The notes beneath the pieces were generated by a model that worked only from the letters and a program-made list of their open reading frames with translations, did no database searches and was not told the origin of the DNA. A stretch of 6,264 bases of DNA from Opitutia bacterium (GTDB lineage: Bacteria; Verrucomicrobiota; Verrucomicrobiia; Opitutales; Opitutaceae). The DNA lies in contig PMKA01000145.1 of the NCBI GenBank assembly GCA_003157575.1, positions 1-6,264 of the forward strand, given 5' to 3'. This document shows positions 5,593 to 6,264 of this stretch, piece after piece (position 1 is the first letter of the stretch; each line of letters opens with the position of its first letter). The translations under genes were made by a program, and so were the position numbers.

Positions 5593-6197
5593 ATGGAGAT
5601 TCACGCCCCTCATCATCCGTTGAAGACCTTCAGGGAGTTCCTGGTCCATATCGTCATCGTCACAATTGGGATACTGATTGCGCTTTGGTTCGACGGCATC
5701 AGGGAACGGTCTCACGAGCGCCAGCTTGTGCGGGAGGCGCGGGAGAATTTCCGGCTCGATATCGATCAGAACCTGGCGCACCTCAAAGCCGAGACGCAGA
5801 ACCTCGATGCCACGTTGGGCATGATCTCCAAAACCCTCGCGGAAAGTCCTACTGCCGCAGGTGCAAGGCTGCGAGGATAGCGCCCAGCTTCTATTTCTTC
5901 GGGAGCACCAGCTGGGAGACGGCGCTTTCGACCGGTGCGTTGGCGCACATGAAGCCGACGGAAGTGATGCGGTATGCCGAGATGCACGAAGCCGTCGGTC
6001 TGTACACAGAGCTGGAACGCACCTCCATGGGCATTTTCCTGGAGTATAGCGCGATCGGAAGCGACAGGGTCCAAGGTGTGGAGACGGTCCAGAAAAAGAA
6101 GGACCGTCTATTGCTGCTGCAGCAGTATTTGGGAATCCAACGCCACCTGGCAGATCAGTTCGCCGAAGCGCTTGAGGCCGCCAAGAAAGCTGAATAA
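5593..6197 (+). pseudogene. Frameshifted single-pass membrane protein of the MEIHAPH family
   Basis: From the ATG at 5593 (GAG six bases upstream) the frame reads MEIHAPHHPLKTFREF, a hydrophobic helix at residues 15-34, then a charged, coiled-coil-like stretch (ERQLVREARENFRLDIDQNLAHL is the region at about 42-64) and stops at TAG 5878-5880 after 95 residues. The rest of the protein continues one base back, in the frame ending at TAA 6195-6197: SFYFFGSTSWETALSTGALA, then MRYAEMHEAVGLYTELERTS and a charged helical end. Restoring one base near 5850-5870 gives about 201 residues, matching the usual length of this uncharacterised family, which opens MEIHAPH and carries one N-terminal membrane helix. 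Function is unknown; the shape suggests an inner-membrane protein with a cytoplasmic or periplasmic helical domain. The shift is a one-base loss in the genome or a sequencing error. I see no slippery heptamer for programmed shifting. Confidence 0.82.
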
Positions 6198-6264
6198 GCC
6201 CGATCCGAGCGCCGGAGCGGTGGCCACGAAAAGGCGCCAAAACTCACAAAAACAAGCCACCACC

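Noticed and set aside
5835..5880. Programmed -1 ribosomal frameshift in the membrane-protein gene
   Set aside because: No X XXY YYZ heptamer in the right phase is seen near the junction and no clear downstream stem-loop; a simple one-base loss explains it.
6198..6264. Possible gene or terminator after the membrane-protein gene
   Set aside because: Only 67 bases remain; I see no stable hairpin with a T run and no start codon with family resemblance.

Overview
The window is GC-rich, gene-dense bacterial DNA. The protein families and intergenic elements would fit a Verrucomicrobiota/Opitutales-like genome, but no marker gene is present and this assignment is inference from overall resemblance. 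Four intact or edge-truncated metabolic or hypothetical genes lie on the minus strand, one intact cupin gene lies on the plus strand, and two genes are broken. Three of the spaces between genes hold repetitive DNA.

Layout, left to right. (1) Positions 1-690, minus: a beta-hydroxyacid dehydrogenase-type NAD(P) oxidoreductase whose C-terminus runs off the window. (2) 687-1025, minus: the C-terminal remnant of an archaemetzincin (M54 zinc peptidase) that has lost its catalytic half. (3) 1080-1559, plus: a WbuC-family cupin. (4) 1583-1745: a long palindromic REP-doublet (REPIN/MITE-like) element between convergent genes, followed by a small hairpin. (5) 1774-2472, minus: an MTAP/PNP-family purine nucleoside phosphorylase. 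(6) 2527-3735, minus: a Tat-exported GH5-type glycoside hydrolase. (7) 3811-3995: a 30-bp-period tandem array with a 60-bp higher-order pattern. (8) 4005-about 5213, minus: a VirK/YbjX (DUF535) protein with an unusual C-terminal tail. (9) 5214-5592: a divergent intergenic region with a purine-rich ACGGAG repeat tract. (10) 5593-6197, plus: a single-pass membrane protein gene split by a one-base frameshift.

The only likely co-transcribed pair is the GH5 hydrolase and the phosphorylase (same strand, gap of about 50 bp). The DUF535 gene lies upstream of them on the same strand but is separated by the 30-bp array. I see no single pathway joining the genes. The dominant theme is accessory-type sequence: gene decay at two places (archaemetzincin, membrane protein) and three kinds of intergenic repeat. 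I found no rRNA, tRNA, CRISPR, phage or transposase gene, and no convincing new multi-gene system.
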